Source of the DNA: Lactarius indigo
Lineage: Eukaryota; Basidiomycota; Agaricomycetes; Russulales; Russulaceae
Assembly (NCBI GenBank): GCA_025766275.1
Contig: JAFKAC010000028.1
Location: 186,001 to 250,000, forward strand
Reading direction: 5' to 3'
DNA: 64,000 bases
Part shown: piece by piece, positions 32,544-44,128 of the stretch
Layout: every line of letters begins with the position of its first letter
Numbering within the stretch: the stretch's first letter is position 1
Program-made: the position numbers and the translations under genes
The notes under the pieces: model-generated
Database searches by the model: none
The model's input: only the letters and a program-made list of their open reading frames with translations
What the model was told of the DNA's origin: nothing

Positions 32544-35500
32544 ATGGCACCCAAAGGTATAAAGGCATCCAAAGTCTTCCAGAGAAAGTCTAAGGCCAAG
32601 ATAATCGACTGGGTGACTCGGGAGAGCTCTCGAGGAACTAGAAGCGTCCCAGTTGAAGTGATCACCTCAACAGATTTGCCAGTACCGAGGAGAGGTGCTG
32701 GTGGAAGAGAGATAGACAATCATGAGGCAACTTTGCATGAAACTGATCCTCCACCTATGGATATCGACGACACATTCTGGATAGAGGAGCCAGAACAGAA
32801 AAGAGTGAGTTCACTCACACGTCTGTCCTTGACAGTAATTGACATGTCTCAGTCCCAACGTACCTATATGGAGGAGTTTATTCCTAGGATTGGCCCTTAC
32901 CTGTGCTGCCTCCTCAATTCTGAGGGCGTCCCTGCTATGACAACGTGTCAGAGCTGCATGTCTGCTCCATTTGAGTGGAGGTGCACTGAATGCTTTCCTA
33001 CTCTGGTGCTCTGCAAGGAGTGTTGCCGGAAGTCCCACCAGCGGCTCCCTTTCCACAGGGTCCAGAGATGGACAGGAAAATACTTTATTTCATCTTGGAT
33101 GCGGGAGGTTGGGGTAAGCTTGCGTCTTGGACACTCTGGAGATTTATGCCCCAATCAATTGAATCAAAGCGTGCGTTGCGAACCCTTTTATATTTTAAAT
33201 CACATCCCAATCGATACAGTCACAGATGGACTGTGACGATGAAGACCGCCAGGTCGGCAGCCAAAATGAATATGACACAGCTGCCGACTTTGGCTTCGGC
33301 ACAGCTGCCAACCTTGGTTACAACAACTCAAAACCTGGTCGTCGTGACAAAGACGGAAACCCAATCATTACTGTTATTGATAGGTCTGGTGTTCATGATA
33401 TTGGTGTCAGCTGGTGCTGCTGCCCTGAAGCTCCCGAGCGCGACATGCAGTTGATGACGGCAGGGCTCTTTCCAGCTACATTTCGCAACCCAAAGACAGC
33501 ATTTACCTTCCGGGTGCTAGAAGACTTCCATTTGGATAATCTTGAATGCAAGACAACCCCGAGCCAGTTTTTCAGTCGCCTAAGGAGACTCACAAATGAT
33601 GAGTTTCCGAATACAGTGCCGGTAGGAGGATTTACAAGCCTATCTGCCGACGGTAAACTAAGTGGAATACTTAGGACCAATATCGGGAGCTTCTTAGGGC
33701 CTGCCGACAGTGGAGAGTGCTCATTTCCCGAAAGCGATTTGGTTTTGGGTATGGAGGGGATGAAGAACAGAAGTCAGGATCGATGGCTATATTTTGTGCT
33801 TTGTGTGCACAACCCGGGATCAACCTCCCTGAAGATTGGAGAGAGTATGAAAATAGGTGTGTTAATAGACATCGGTACCTGGCAGCTGCCGACATATATC
33901 ACTTTAGCAACGTCCTTTTTATGCGAGGTTTCATGATGGATGGCAACTTCCAGGCAGAGCACATGAAGATGAGAAATCCAGAGAATGATATTCCACTTTC
34001 CGAAGGCACAGGGTTCATGGTCAGCCGAGAACCATACGAATCGCATCTGAAATCGGCAGTTGAGAGGCGGCAGGTCGGTACTACATCTTGTATTTCGGCA
34101 GAGGAAAGCTCACACTCAAGCAGAGGTCGACATGCCATGATCACCGTGCAGTAAATAATGTAAACAAGCATAGCTCACACCTTGAATCAACTGGAATCAG
34201 CGCCACAGCCTGTATTCATGGGGCCTTTGTCCCTGATTCTGTTGTTGACTTTCAAAAGGGAGAAGCGTGAGTTTTCATATTTATCAACATATGCTAGGTG
34301 AAAACCAACCTCCAAAAGCCAGAAGAACATGGACTACTCCATTTTCAAGGCCCTGAACTTTAATATGGAGGGAATAGAGGCCGCCCTCATCTGCTACGAT
34401 GTCATGTGTCAATGGAGTGTTCATATGGCGGAGAGGGTTGTCGGCAGCAACTATCTTGAAGTTCCTGATAACCTGGAGCTTAGGTTGGGCATCGGCCTTT
34501 TTCACATACATGGACACCAAGATACCTGCCTAGCTAGGTACTCACCCAGCTTTATCAAAGGTGGACGACAAATCGATGGCGAGACCATTGAAACACTTTG
34601 GGCTCCACTCAATGAGATCACCAGAAGCACAAGGGGGATGTCAACATCACACCGTAGGGAGGTCATAGACGACCACATGAACGACTCCAATTGGAAGAAA
34701 CTTATCGACCTAGGCAAGTTCTTTCCTATGGATGCCGCACTGGTGCTCACTCTGGTTGTGTAGTCAATGCCGTGTCTAGACGCTACCGAAAGGCACTTTT
34801 GGCAGCTATGCTGAGCATGGCAGCATTTGAGTCCATAAGTGCATCGGCAAGTCCAGAACGTATCAAGGCTTGGGGTGCCGAAGAGGAGCACACACAAAGG
34901 GAGCGAGGTCGTGATGTAAAAGTGATGGACATCTATGACATCAAGATGAAACGATGTGGGTCTGGTTACTCCGTGATTGTTTTTGCCTAACATGAGGATT
35001 CAGTCCCATCGCGTGCAGAAATACTTCTTGATTTGACAGAGAAGGAGATAGAGGGCTCTGGCCATAAGGGGCATGCTACGTGGCTCAGTAGCGGGTTGAA
35101 GATTCAGGAGATGCAGTATGATTTTCGGCAGCTTTCTGAGGGAGACTTCTGATCATGGTTTCACAAAAAATGTAGGTTATCCCTTCAAGCACTGGAAAGG
35201 AAGATTGGGTCCCATCCAACACCAGATCAACAAAGGGATATTGCCTTGAAGCGTGCTCAGCTTCAAGAAAGAGTTGACATGTTCCAAAAGCAGGCAGCTA
35301 ACATTCTCCGGGCTTCCCCTGACAGTGGAGGTGACTCCTGGGATAACACCCCTTTAAGAGAAAGATATATCGGCATCGAATTTGATGGCATCAGTGAAGG
35401 AGAAGACGATGACGAGTGTGCATCATCTGCCGAAGAACATGATCAATTGCAAGTATCAGGAAATAACTCCACTGACGGCAGTATTGATGCGGAGTATATC

Positions 35501-36313
35501 CCATTGCATCTCCCCTCACATCTCGGATATGACTGGTGTGACAAAAATGGTGCCGAAGACCTGGCGAAGGCGGAACTTCACCTAAGGGAGGGCCAACTCA
35601 ATGACACTCTGCATCATATTCGCATTGCCCTGGGACACAAATCCTATCTGTTCAGACATGACGTTCGTCCAGCACGTACACAGAGACTCAAAACTCGTGC
35701 TTGGACAGAGGTGCATGCTGCCAAGTCAACTGTTCAACATCATGCTCGGGTGTATACTTGTGCACGGCAGGCAATAGTAGACCTTGGCGCCGGCAGCTCT
35801 CTCCTTGACAGGTACAAAGTCTTGAGGCGCCAGGACTTGAGTGTCAAGACAAGCGTAATTGCGCCCCATGTGCGTGGACAACGGAACAAATCATTGCCTT
35901 GGTTTTGGACAATGGATGTTCGGAGAGATGCCAACGTTGGGGAATGGATGGAAGATTGTACGGGCTACTCTGTTCATACATGCTTAAGAAATCTAACACT
36001 CCACACAGTCTACCGGGTCCATTGGCTTCGAGCAAAAGCTCAAAAAATGCGGTGGATTGAAGAGCTTCAGTGTCTCCAAGTCGAGATGGACTCTGCCATT
36101 AGGTTCTTCAGACATCAAGAGAAATTTTGGCAAACAAAGCAGGAGCTCATTGAGCCCCAGTCACAGCCGGGGCATGCTGTGTGGGCAGCAAGACAAAGCG
36201 CTATGTGGAGTTCAATGGCTGTCCAGGCGGGGTCCAAGTTTACTGCTTTGCTTAAGAGTGACCCACCTCCTGAGTTTGCCAAGGTCCTACTACAGCCAAA
36301 AACGAGTAGATAA
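32544..36313 (+). CDS. KDZ transposase of KDZ-L (CxC2 zinc cluster plus DDE core)
   Basis: Multi-exon gene. The N-terminus (MAPKGIKASKVF) is followed by the CxC2-type cysteine cluster at about 32940-33080 (CQSC, CTECF, CKECC, PFHRVQRWTGKYF), a hallmark of KDZ transposases. The catalytic region has GFMMDGNFQAEH (first acidic residue, near 33938), ICYDVMCQW (second, near 34398), GLFHIHGHQD, and IDGETIETLW (Glu, near 34580). The C-terminal part (LGYDWCDKNGAEDL..., RGQRNKSLPWFWTM) ends at 36313. Introns are about 40-60 nt. The frame is continuous where I joined exons (for example DQYRELLRACRQWR across 33670-33715). Homologous over its length to 45922-49792. Confidence 0.88.
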
Positions 36314-36499
36314 AATTATTCAAATACATACAGTAATCTCAACTAGTCGTTGGTAGTCATTGGGGGTTAAAATATTGGCAGCATCTAATGGCAAGTTGGG
36401 CTTGTTTCTATCTACTAAAAGGGAAGCCATGTAGACAGTGGAATCGCTGCTGATGACGTTGTATTGGCCAATAGCTGGCAGGGAACTGGCAAACAACAT

Positions 36500-36690
36500 C
36501 CTCACATGGGCCCACAGAACCCATCGTGTTGACCCAAAGTTGTTAGGAGAGCTGCCGAGTGTAGGCTGATGGGTTGAGCTGCCGAGCCAACACCTCATAT
36601 GGGCCTATAGTCTCTGTCTATGGTCACCCATTGGCCCATAGAACCCATTGCGCTGGTCCAAAGTTGTTGGGAGAGCTGCCGAGCATGGTC
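36500..36690 (+). repeat. Short direct repeats in the spacer after the KDZ-L transposase
   Basis: Two copies of a block (GGCCCAYAGAACCCAT ... CCAAAGTTGTT, then GAGAGCTGCCGAG) lie about 125 bp apart. They resemble the array monomers (GGGCCCA plus CTGCCGA), so they may be stray monomers. The rest of 36314-36800 holds no gene I can see. Confidence 0.6.
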
Positions 36691-36800
36691 CCAGGATCAC
36701 GTGTATGATTTGGCAGCGTAACCCTACCTTAGATTATTAGGACTCATAGGCAGCTTCCAAAGGCAATATCACACTCCATTCACGTTACACACTACATACT

Positions 36801-37491
36801 ATGTCAGCTGAAACAGGCACCTCTATATTAGATGCTGTGCTCACCTGCATCGGCGAGAGAATATCCTCTATCTTGCTCAACTCTGCCGATAAAGATGAAA
36901 AGTATATCGCCAGCTTACACAATGAAGTGGCAAGCATTAATTTTCCATCTAAAACAAGTGGAACACATTCTGATCAGAATTTGGATTTAGCTTGCTGCCA
37001 TATGGGTCACTGGCCTTTTATCGTCTAGCGGCAGCCCCCCTCATGTGCCAGAGGCAGTCAGGATTGCCTTTCACCATTTTTCGGACATCAGGAACCCGGC
37101 ATCCTATGCAGCACATGATGCGGACCAGAGGCTGAAATGCAAGATTGAGGCATTAGCCATTCCACGATTTAAACTTACGGAGTGGTGGAAAATTGGAGAA
37201 GGGGTGACTATGAAAGAACCATTTGATGTCCGCGATGAGTTAGTAGCAGAGTTGTTGCATTCTCTAGAGATGGTATGCACCCTGCTTCATTTACAAGTCC
37301 TCAAAGTAACTGGAACTGCAGCAGGAAGCTAGCTCAAGTCTTCGCACTAGGGTAACAGAGGGGTTCAAACAAGCTCGGCAGCTGTCCAAGAATATCGAGA
37401 GCTGCCGCGATTCCATTTATCACATGTTCAATGATACTTATCGCAGTTTTGAGGCAGAGGCTATTCGTTTGGAGAATGAAAACTCTGGTTG
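36801..37491 (+). CDS. KDZ-L unknown protein, alpha-helical
   Basis: Starts MSAETGTSILDAVLTCIGERI. After one intron (about 36985-37035) it continues EAVRIAFHHFSDIRNPASY...RFKLTEWWKIGEG. After a second intron (about 37274-37320) it reads QEASSSLRTRVTEGFKQARQLSKN...AIRLENENSG, ending near 37491. The C-terminal third looks like a coiled coil. No family recognised. It converges on the next gene. Confidence 0.55.
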
Positions 37492-37526
37492 ATGATTACT
37501 GTAGTTCTACACATCACAGAATATGA

Positions 37527-38039
37527 TTACAGCTGCCGATCCTCCCCAATGAAGGCGTCTGCCATAACCATCTCATTGTCCAAATCACGCAGAAGTTCCT
37601 CCAATAGTTCGATCTTCTCTGATTGCTTATCTTTCAGGAGGTTAGCTCGATCTCTGGCAATTGAAAGCCATCGCGGAGAGACACCCTTTGGAGGATCCTG
37701 GATTGTTTTAGCTGATGTCAATCAGATGACACTTGAGTTACCTTGTCAATGAGCTTTCCAATCACAGGTTGTAAGAGTGTCACACTTTTCGGGACCTCGC
37801 TGAAACCTTCGGCATCTGCTGTTGGGCCGGAGGGTCCCACCATTCCTTGCTGGTGTTGACCCACATCAGACTCCATTCCATTGAGGAGTTTGACCCCATT
37901 CCAGAATGCAGATCGCATCTATAGGCATCGGCTCAGTGTTCTAGTAAAGCATTAGTTTTGATACACACACCGCCTCCTTGAAGCTGTTCTCCTCTGACTC
38001 ATAGACACCTTGTTTCATCTCTGAGGACTTCCCCTGCAT
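37527..38039 (-). CDS. KDZ-L unknown small protein with C-terminal coiled coil
   Basis: Three exons: MQGKSSEMKQGVYESEENSF (from 38039), MRSAFWNGVKLLNGMES...IGKLIDK, and DPPKGVSPRWLSIARDRANL... to DRQL at 37527. The two introns are about 50 and 44 nt with GT-AG ends, and the joins keep the frame. About 140 residues. Function unknown. Confidence 0.6.
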
Positions 38040-38198
38040 GGTTGATAGATTGTTGATCGGATATCAGCAGATGTCCCTCACAGTATGACGTCATAAGCGC
38101 TTATGTACACATGCGGATCTATGAATCTGAAACAAGTTGCATGGGGTGGCAACAATCTATATCCCCTTCTAATTAGTTGGAACAGGCCAAAAGCAAGA

Positions 38199-38282
38199 GA
38201 ACTGCCGGGTTAGACATGAGAGCTGCCGGGATAGACACATGAGCTGCCGAGCTGGATACAAGAGCTGCCGGGTTAGACACGG
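38199..38282 (+). repeat. Short tandem repeat built on CTGCCGG/CTGCCGA
   Basis: Four tandem units of about 20 bp (GAGCTGCCGGGTTAGACA and variants). They repeat the element motif in slightly changed form in the spacer 38040-38681, which otherwise shows no gene. Confidence 0.75.
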
Positions 38283-38681
38283 GCATAGGCCAGCCATATG
38301 TTTGTGTTTTGACTGCTGGCTGAACAAATTAAGCCCACGCAAGCAGCACGCATAACACCCAATAATCTTTCCTGAAACATCTTCTGAAACGTGCCTGTGT
38401 GGGTCAATGGAATCCATGTGTGAGCTCCCAACAAACTTGCGGCAGCCCAAACAATATGCCGGCAAGTGAAGCGCTTGCCTGGCCCATATAGTACACCCAC
38501 ACACACTGCCGATGAAACTACAATCCCCTAATAGGATGTTTCACAATATATCTATCTGCATAGTTGATAATTATAGATGGACATACCCAGGCCACGCTCC
38601 TACTGTTTCCTCCTATATCTACTCCCGACACCTCTTGCCTTTGATCCATAAGACCATTGACACCACCCTTCCTCTGTGACC

Positions 38682-40349
38682 ATGTCAACTTCCAATCTCA
38701 GTCTAACCCAGGACGAACAAACTCTTCACCACTATGCAGCTATGCTCGAGAAGGAACTAGAAGCCTATCATGCATGCATACCCAGAGATGAAAAGGTGTG
38801 GAGGAAGAAATTCAGAACGCACTTGGTATTCTAGTCTTCCTACAATCCACTTCTATAAGCTGAGCTGAGGTCTATGCAGAAGACTTCAGTGGACTATTAT
38901 TTCGGTGCCAATAGAAGAGGCTCTGTACCTCCCCGCATTCACCCACTGTTGTTAAGCCTCATGGAAGTGATCAGAGAGGGTGGAACCTCCGTGAAAATAA
39001 GTTCAGTCTCAGTGAAGGATCCAAGGATTTTGATGAGCAACTATTATACTTCACCAACGGATCTCCCACCACTGAATATACATTTACCAGGCCAAAATGG
39101 TGTGGATCCTCTCTCTGACATTCATGTCTGTCGACTGACATCGGCAGCTTCTTGTCAAGAATGCATGGACAGTTTGGCGTCAGTAGGCGGCATGATGATA
39201 AATATGCCATCAGCAGCTTCCAGTCCAGCTCCTATAGCACCTGAGCATCAAGAAAACTCAGCAGGTGGAAACATAATGACTACCTCAGCGGCAGCTTCTG
39301 GTCTAGAACCTATGGCATCTGAACCTCAAGAGCCCTCGGCAGAGATAGGCAATCCAAGAGCCCCTATTCCCAGGAGGAAGAAGGATTCGTATGCGTCTGG
39401 TAGTGGTGTTCGCAGTGAGTCCTGAATTTTGTCATGCAGATGTGTTGAGGAATAAAATTGCCAAAGAAATTGTTACCAGATCGGCAGCAAAAAGGAGTGC
39501 TGCCGATGATATTGGTGAAGCAGCTATCAACACTACATACAAGACTAGGAGGCGTGCAGGAGTTAATAATCCGAGTGCAGCTAGGCCAAATATCAAAGGT
39601 AAGGGTGAACGGGATAAGAGGACAAGCTCAAGAAAGGGCAAGCCTCTACACCCAGAAGAGGACCCTGACAACAACTGGGAGGATGAAGCTCAACCTCTCA
39701 ATAAACCAATGGAGGGAACCAATGAGGAGGCGTCGCCAGGTGCATTAGGTCTAGCTTCCATTGGTTCTATGCTCATCACATTTACCGGCAGCTAAAGAAA
39801 TTGTTACCAGATCGGCAGCGAAAAGGAGTGTTGCCGATGATATTGGTGAAGCAGCTATCAGCACTACATACAAGACTAGGAGGCATGCAGGAAATAATAA
39901 TCCAAATGCAGCTAGGCCAAATATCAAAGGTAAGGGGAAACAGGATATGAAGACAAGCTCAAGGAAGGGCAAGCCTCTACACCCAGAAGAGGACCTTGAC
40001 AACAACCGGGAGGTCGAAGCTCAACCTCTCAATAAACCAATGGAGGGAACCAATGAGGAGGCATCGCCAGGTGCATTGGGTCTAGTTTCCATTGGTTCTA
40101 TGCTCACCACATCGATCAGCAGCTGAGGGCGAAGATAACAATAATATAGTTAAACAGCTCGAACGGGAGGTCCAGAGTCTAAAGGTCAGATGTGACTGGC
40201 AAGAGAAAACAATTAAGGATCTGAAATCCAGATGCGATAGCCATGAGAAGGTCCTTGAGTCACTTCGGCAGCAAATTGTGGGTCTCCATGAGAGAGGGAA
40301 GAGCCTGAATACTACATATTTTGGGGAGAACTATGATCTCATGCCATAG
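38682..40349 (+). CDS. KDZ-L unknown protein with duplicated basic exon and C-terminal coiled coil
   Basis: The first exon MSTSNLSLTQDEQTLHHY begins at 38682. The next exon (KTSVDYYFGANRRGSVPPRIHP...) starts near 38876. Two near-identical exons follow (about 39467-39790 and 39795-40125), each reading AKEIVTRSAAKRS.ADDIGEAAI and a Lys/Arg-rich stretch. The last exon is a heptad-rich coiled coil (NIVKQLEREVQSLKVRCDWQ...HEKVLESLRQQI) ending at 40349. Introns are inferred from GT-AG ends and frame. It could be a DNA- or chromatin-associated protein from its basic middle; no family recognised. Confidence 0.6.
39467..40128 (+). repeat. Tandem duplication of one exon (about 330 bp per copy)
   Basis: The stretch starting AAAGAAATTGTTACCAGATCGGCAGC near 39465 recurs near 39795 with few differences, including the flanking intron end that contains CGGCAG. 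Both copies keep the same open frame. Confidence 0.85.
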
Positions 40350-40369
40350 CTACACTCCTCATACCAATA

Positions 40370-42660
40370 CAGGCTCATCGGCAGGATGTATGCATGGGCA
40401 TTGCAGGTCAATACATGCTTGTCGGAAGAGTACAGATATGAACACTGTGAGCCAACTTCATTGGAAGAAGAAACTGCAGGCCAATACAAGCACATCGGCA
40501 GGACGCACACATTGGCAGAATGGGCCAGTACAAGCTCATCGGCAGGATACATACCTTGACGCCATGGGCCAATACAAGCTATTTGGCAGAATACACACGC
40601 TTCTACTGTGGGTCATTACAAGCTCATCGGCAGCAAGTACACTTTGGCGCCATGGGCCAATATAAGCCATAAACACACAAACGCCATGGGCCAATACAAG
40701 CTCGTCAGCAGAATATGTATATGAGTACAGTGGGCCAATACAAGCTCATCGACAGAATACACACATCGGTGCCATGGGCCAATACAAGCTGTTCGGCAGA
40801 ATTCACCTATGGGAAGAATAGGCCAATACGAGCTTGTCAGCAGAATACACACATGAGCACCGTGGGCCAATACAAACCCATCGGCAGCATGTACACGTCG
40901 GCAGCGTGGGCCAATACAAGCTGTTCGGCAGAATTCACCCATGGGAAGAATGGGCCAATACAAGCTGTTCGGCAGAATACACACATGAGCACAGTGGGCC
41001 AATACAAGCCCATCGGCAGCATGTACACATCGGCGCCAGGGGCCAATACAAGCTGTTCGGCAGAACTCACCTATGTGCAGAATGGGCCAATACAAGCTCA
41101 TCGGCAGAATACATACATGAGTACAGTGGGCCAATACAAGCTCATCGACAGAATACACACATTGGTGCCATGGGCCAATACAAGCTGTTCGGCAGAATTC
41201 ACCTATGGGGAGAATAGGCCAATACGAGCTTGTCAGCAGAATACATACATGAGCACCATGGGCCAATACAAACCCATCGGCAGCATGTACACATCGGCAG
41301 CGTGGGCCAATACAAACCCATCGGTAGCATGTACACATTGGCAGTGTGGGCCAATACAAACTGTTTGGCAGAATTCACCCATGGGCAGAATGGGCCAATA
41401 CAAGCCCATCGGCAGCATGTACACATTGGCAGCGTGGGCCAATACAAACTGTTCGGCAGAATTCACCCATGGGGAGAATGGGCCAATACAAGCTCGTCGG
41501 CAGAATATGTACATGATTACAACAGGCCAATATAAGTTCATCGACAGAATACACACATCAGCGCCATGGGCCAATACAAGCTGTTCGGCAGAATTCACCT
41601 ATGGGAAGAATAGGCCAATACAAGCTTGTCAGCAGAATACATACATGAGCACCATGGGCCAATACAAACCCATCGGCAGCATGTACACATTGGCAGCGTG
41701 GGCCAATACAAGCTGTTCGGCAGAATCCACCTATGTGCAGAATGGGCCAATATGAGCTTGTCAGCAGAATACATACATGAGCACCGTGGGCCAATACAAA
41801 CCCATCGGCAGCATGTACACATCGGCAGCGTGGACCAATACAAGCTGTTCAGCAGAATTCACCCATGGGAAGAATGGGCCAATACAAGCTCGTCAGCAGA
41901 ATACATACATGAGTACAGCGGGCCAATACAAGCTCATCAACAGAATACACACATCGGCACCATGGGCCAATACAAGCTATTCAGCAGAATTCACCCATGG
42001 GAAGAATAGGCCAATACGAGCTTGTCAGCAGAATACATACATGAGCACCATGGGCCAATACAAACCCATCGGCAGCATGTACACATTGGCAGCGTGGGCC
42101 AATACAAGCTGTTCGGCAGAATTCACCTATGGGAAGAATGGGCCAATACAAGCTCGTCGGCAGAATACGTACATGAGTACGGCGGGCCAATACAAGCTCA
42201 TCGACAGAATACACACATCGGCGCCAGGGGCCAATACAAGCTATTCGGCAGAATTCACCCATGGGGAGAATGGGCCAATACGAGCTTGTCAGCAGAAAAT
42301 ACATGAGCACCATGGGCCACTACAAACCCATCGGCAGCATGTACACATTGGCAGCGTGGGCCAATACAAACCCATCGGTAGCATGTACACATTGGCAGTG
42401 TGGGCCAATACAAACTGTTCGGCAGAATTCACCCATGGGCAGAATGGGCCAATACAAGCTGTTCGGCAGAATTCACTCATGCAAAGAATGGGCCAATGCA
42501 AGCTCATCGGCAGCATGCGCACCTTGGCAGCATGGGCCAATTACAATCTCATTGGGACAAATGTCATAGGTGCATTGTGGGCCCATGCAAGCGATTCGTT
42601 CGGCAGCTATCCTACCAGCGGTACAGATAATGTGGGCCCACACGAGACTGTTTGCAGACA
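40370..42660 (+). repeat. Right subterminal array of 44-bp monomers (KDZ-L)
   Basis: About 50 tandem units of 44 bp. Each starts GGGCCAATACAA and is followed by a CATCGGCAGCATGTACA, TTCGGCAGAATTCAC or GTCAGCAGAATACAT type. Units are ordered in higher-order groups of three to five. The unit lacks stops in several frames, which creates open frames of up to 346 codons that I do not regard as genes. Orientation is opposite to the left array. Confidence 0.9.
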
Positions 42661-42691
42661 AGCCTGATGGGCCCATACAAATATATGCACA

Positions 42692-42789
42692 TTATATTAA
42701 CAATGGGCCCACATGGGCTTTGCCGACTGACATGGCACAATTGCACATGGGCTTTACCGAGTCTATCGCAAGGATTTGCGTCATGGGCT
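42692..42789 (-). repeat. Right terminal inverted repeat of KDZ-L
   Basis: The reverse complement begins AGCCCATGACGCAAAT and contains TCGGCAAAGCCCATGTGGGCCC, matching the left end with substitutions. The target duplication CATGTCTC follows at 42790-42797. Confidence 0.8.
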
Positions 42790-43353
42790 CATGTCTCGAG
42801 GACGTGTGCGACTGCCCGGCGTCGCACTTCACACCCCCATTACGCACGACGACGACCCTGCGCAGGTCCTTGCGCCTGAAGGGTTCAGGGCGAATCGACA
42901 GCCCCATTACATTCACTTCCCCATCACCGGGTCCGACGGCATAGAGAGGAATGCCAGTCATGTGCAGATTGTCGGAGGTGCGAACCCTTTCGTACTGGGA
43001 CTCATTCCCGGATCCCCTCATCTCTACGGCAAACCCCTCTACGCTCATCCGATGCTATCGGCTGCAGGACGCGCCTTCATCGCCCACGAGGACCTGGTCA
43101 TCCTCACCTCCGACAAAATCACCGACCGCGCACTTAACCGCATCGGGGATGAATCCCTTACTGTGGAGGTAACGCGTTACCGGGCAGCCGCGTACGAAGA
43201 AGAGAGGCTCGCGGCCCGCATCCGTCAACTCCAGGCCATGCGGCTGTCGGCAAAGGATGACAAGAAGGACTGTATCTACCAACTGGAGAGAGCTAACGTA
43301 TTCGAGAGGATTAGCAATGAGCAGTCGACGTGGACAGCGCGGGACTTTCGGTG
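42790..43353 (+). pseudogene. pol: Pol tail of gypsy A, part after KDZ-L
   Basis: Continues the C-terminal tail domain: SRGRVRLPGVALHTP, PEGFRANRQPHYIHFPITG, HVQIVGGANPFVLGLIPGSPHLYGKPLY, and the heptad-rich end to WTARDFR and TGA at 43351-43353. This segment itself has no stop. Confidence 0.9.
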
Positions 43354-43378
43354 AGTCTAGAGTCTCACGCTGAAAAGG

Positions 43379-44117
43379 TGTCATGAACTCCCCTGTCACC
43401 TTTCCTTTTCTGTCCTTATCTGCTCCATTTCCTTTCTTGATAGTTACCTTCTGGAACCTATGCTTCCCCTTATCTGATTGTTCTAGCACCTTCTGTGCTA
43501 TTCTTGTCCACCCTTCTCTTGCCTTGCTGGCATGATGCCATCTTGCATGATGTTGACACCATCTTGCCAGCACATTATTCTATCTATAGCAACCAGTAGC
43601 ACTATGCGCTCAGGCGCAATCCTGTACTATATAAGGAACCCTGTAGTGCGCCTTAGCTCCTTAGCTTTGGCTTAATCAACTATCTGCGTTGTATCTCCAT
43701 TGACTCCTTGAGTGCCTCAGTCCCTTCAGCACTCAAGCCCTTGACCCAGAACCTCTGACCCTTGACCCTTATCCTCTTTGGGTCATTCCCCTCTCAGCCT
43801 CAGTGCAGGCTTCCCCTTGACTTCGCTCTTACCCTCTTCCTGTCTTACTGGTCAGCCCAGTGACACGTGACCTTTGGACTTAGGCCACCGAGCTCATCCA
43901 TTGCTACAGACTCAGTCACCTTAACACAAAGGGCTGTTACAGAAGGACCTTCCCACCTCGGTACAGGGGGATTGCCACAGACTCAGCTACCTTAGCATAG
44001 TAGCTGTCACAGAGGACTATAGGAGTCGTTGCACACAAGTGCCGATCCAACTTGGCTGTCGACTGCCACGTGACAGGAAGCCATTACAGAAGCCCACGCC
44101 CCCGCAGAGGCGTGACA
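43379..44117 (+). repeat. Solo LTR of another gypsy-like family, inserted just before the 3' LTR of A
   Basis: Begins TGTCATGAAC and ends GGCGTGACA, flanked by the 5-bp duplication AAAGG (43374-43378, 44118-44122). It contains a TATATAAGG box near 43629-43637. No coding sequence. Its last bases (CACGCCC...GGCGTGACA) resemble the end of the LTR of D. It splits the polypurine tract of A. Confidence 0.9.
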
Positions 44118-44128
44118 AAAGGGGGTGA

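Larger units (their letters stand above)
12901..40280. promoter_or_regulatory. Dispersed 7-mer TCGGCAG/CTGCCGA throughout KDZ-L
   Basis: Outside the two arrays and gypsy C I count about 62 exact copies, in both orientations, in about 17.6 kb. They lie in spacers, introns and exons. Examples: 16541 (two copies), 18001, 19341, 28611, 29101, 32401 (two copies), 33701 (inside the transposase ORF), 36551, 37371, 40261. About two copies would be expected with equal base use. Gypsy C, which sits inside KDZ-L and acts as a control, has one in 7.7 kb. The motif is also in the array monomers, so it is probably the binding site of an element protein. The binding protein is inferred. Confidence 0.8.
12677..42789 (+). 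mobile_element. KDZ-L: large KDZ-type DNA transposon (about 22.4 kb plus the nested gypsy C)
   Basis: Bounded by a perfect 8-bp target duplication and diverged inverted ends of about 95 bp. Inside the ends lie subterminal arrays of 44-bp monomers (12791-14860 and 40370-42660) in opposite orientation. Genes carried: an unknown repeat protein, a Zn2Cys6-type protein, a companion gene (split by gypsy C), a TET/JBP-like dioxygenase, a CxC2/DDE KDZ transposase and four small unknown proteins. The 7-mer TCGGCAG is scattered through the element at very high density. KDZ transposons linked to TET/JBP genes are known in basidiomycetes (Iyer, Aravind and co-workers). Confidence 0.9.

Noticed and set aside
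40715..42667. Open frames of up to 346 codons on both strands across the right KDZ-L array
   Set aside because: The 44-bp unit has no stop in several frames, so three units give a 44-residue periodic frame by default. All frames show the same period and there is no codon structure.
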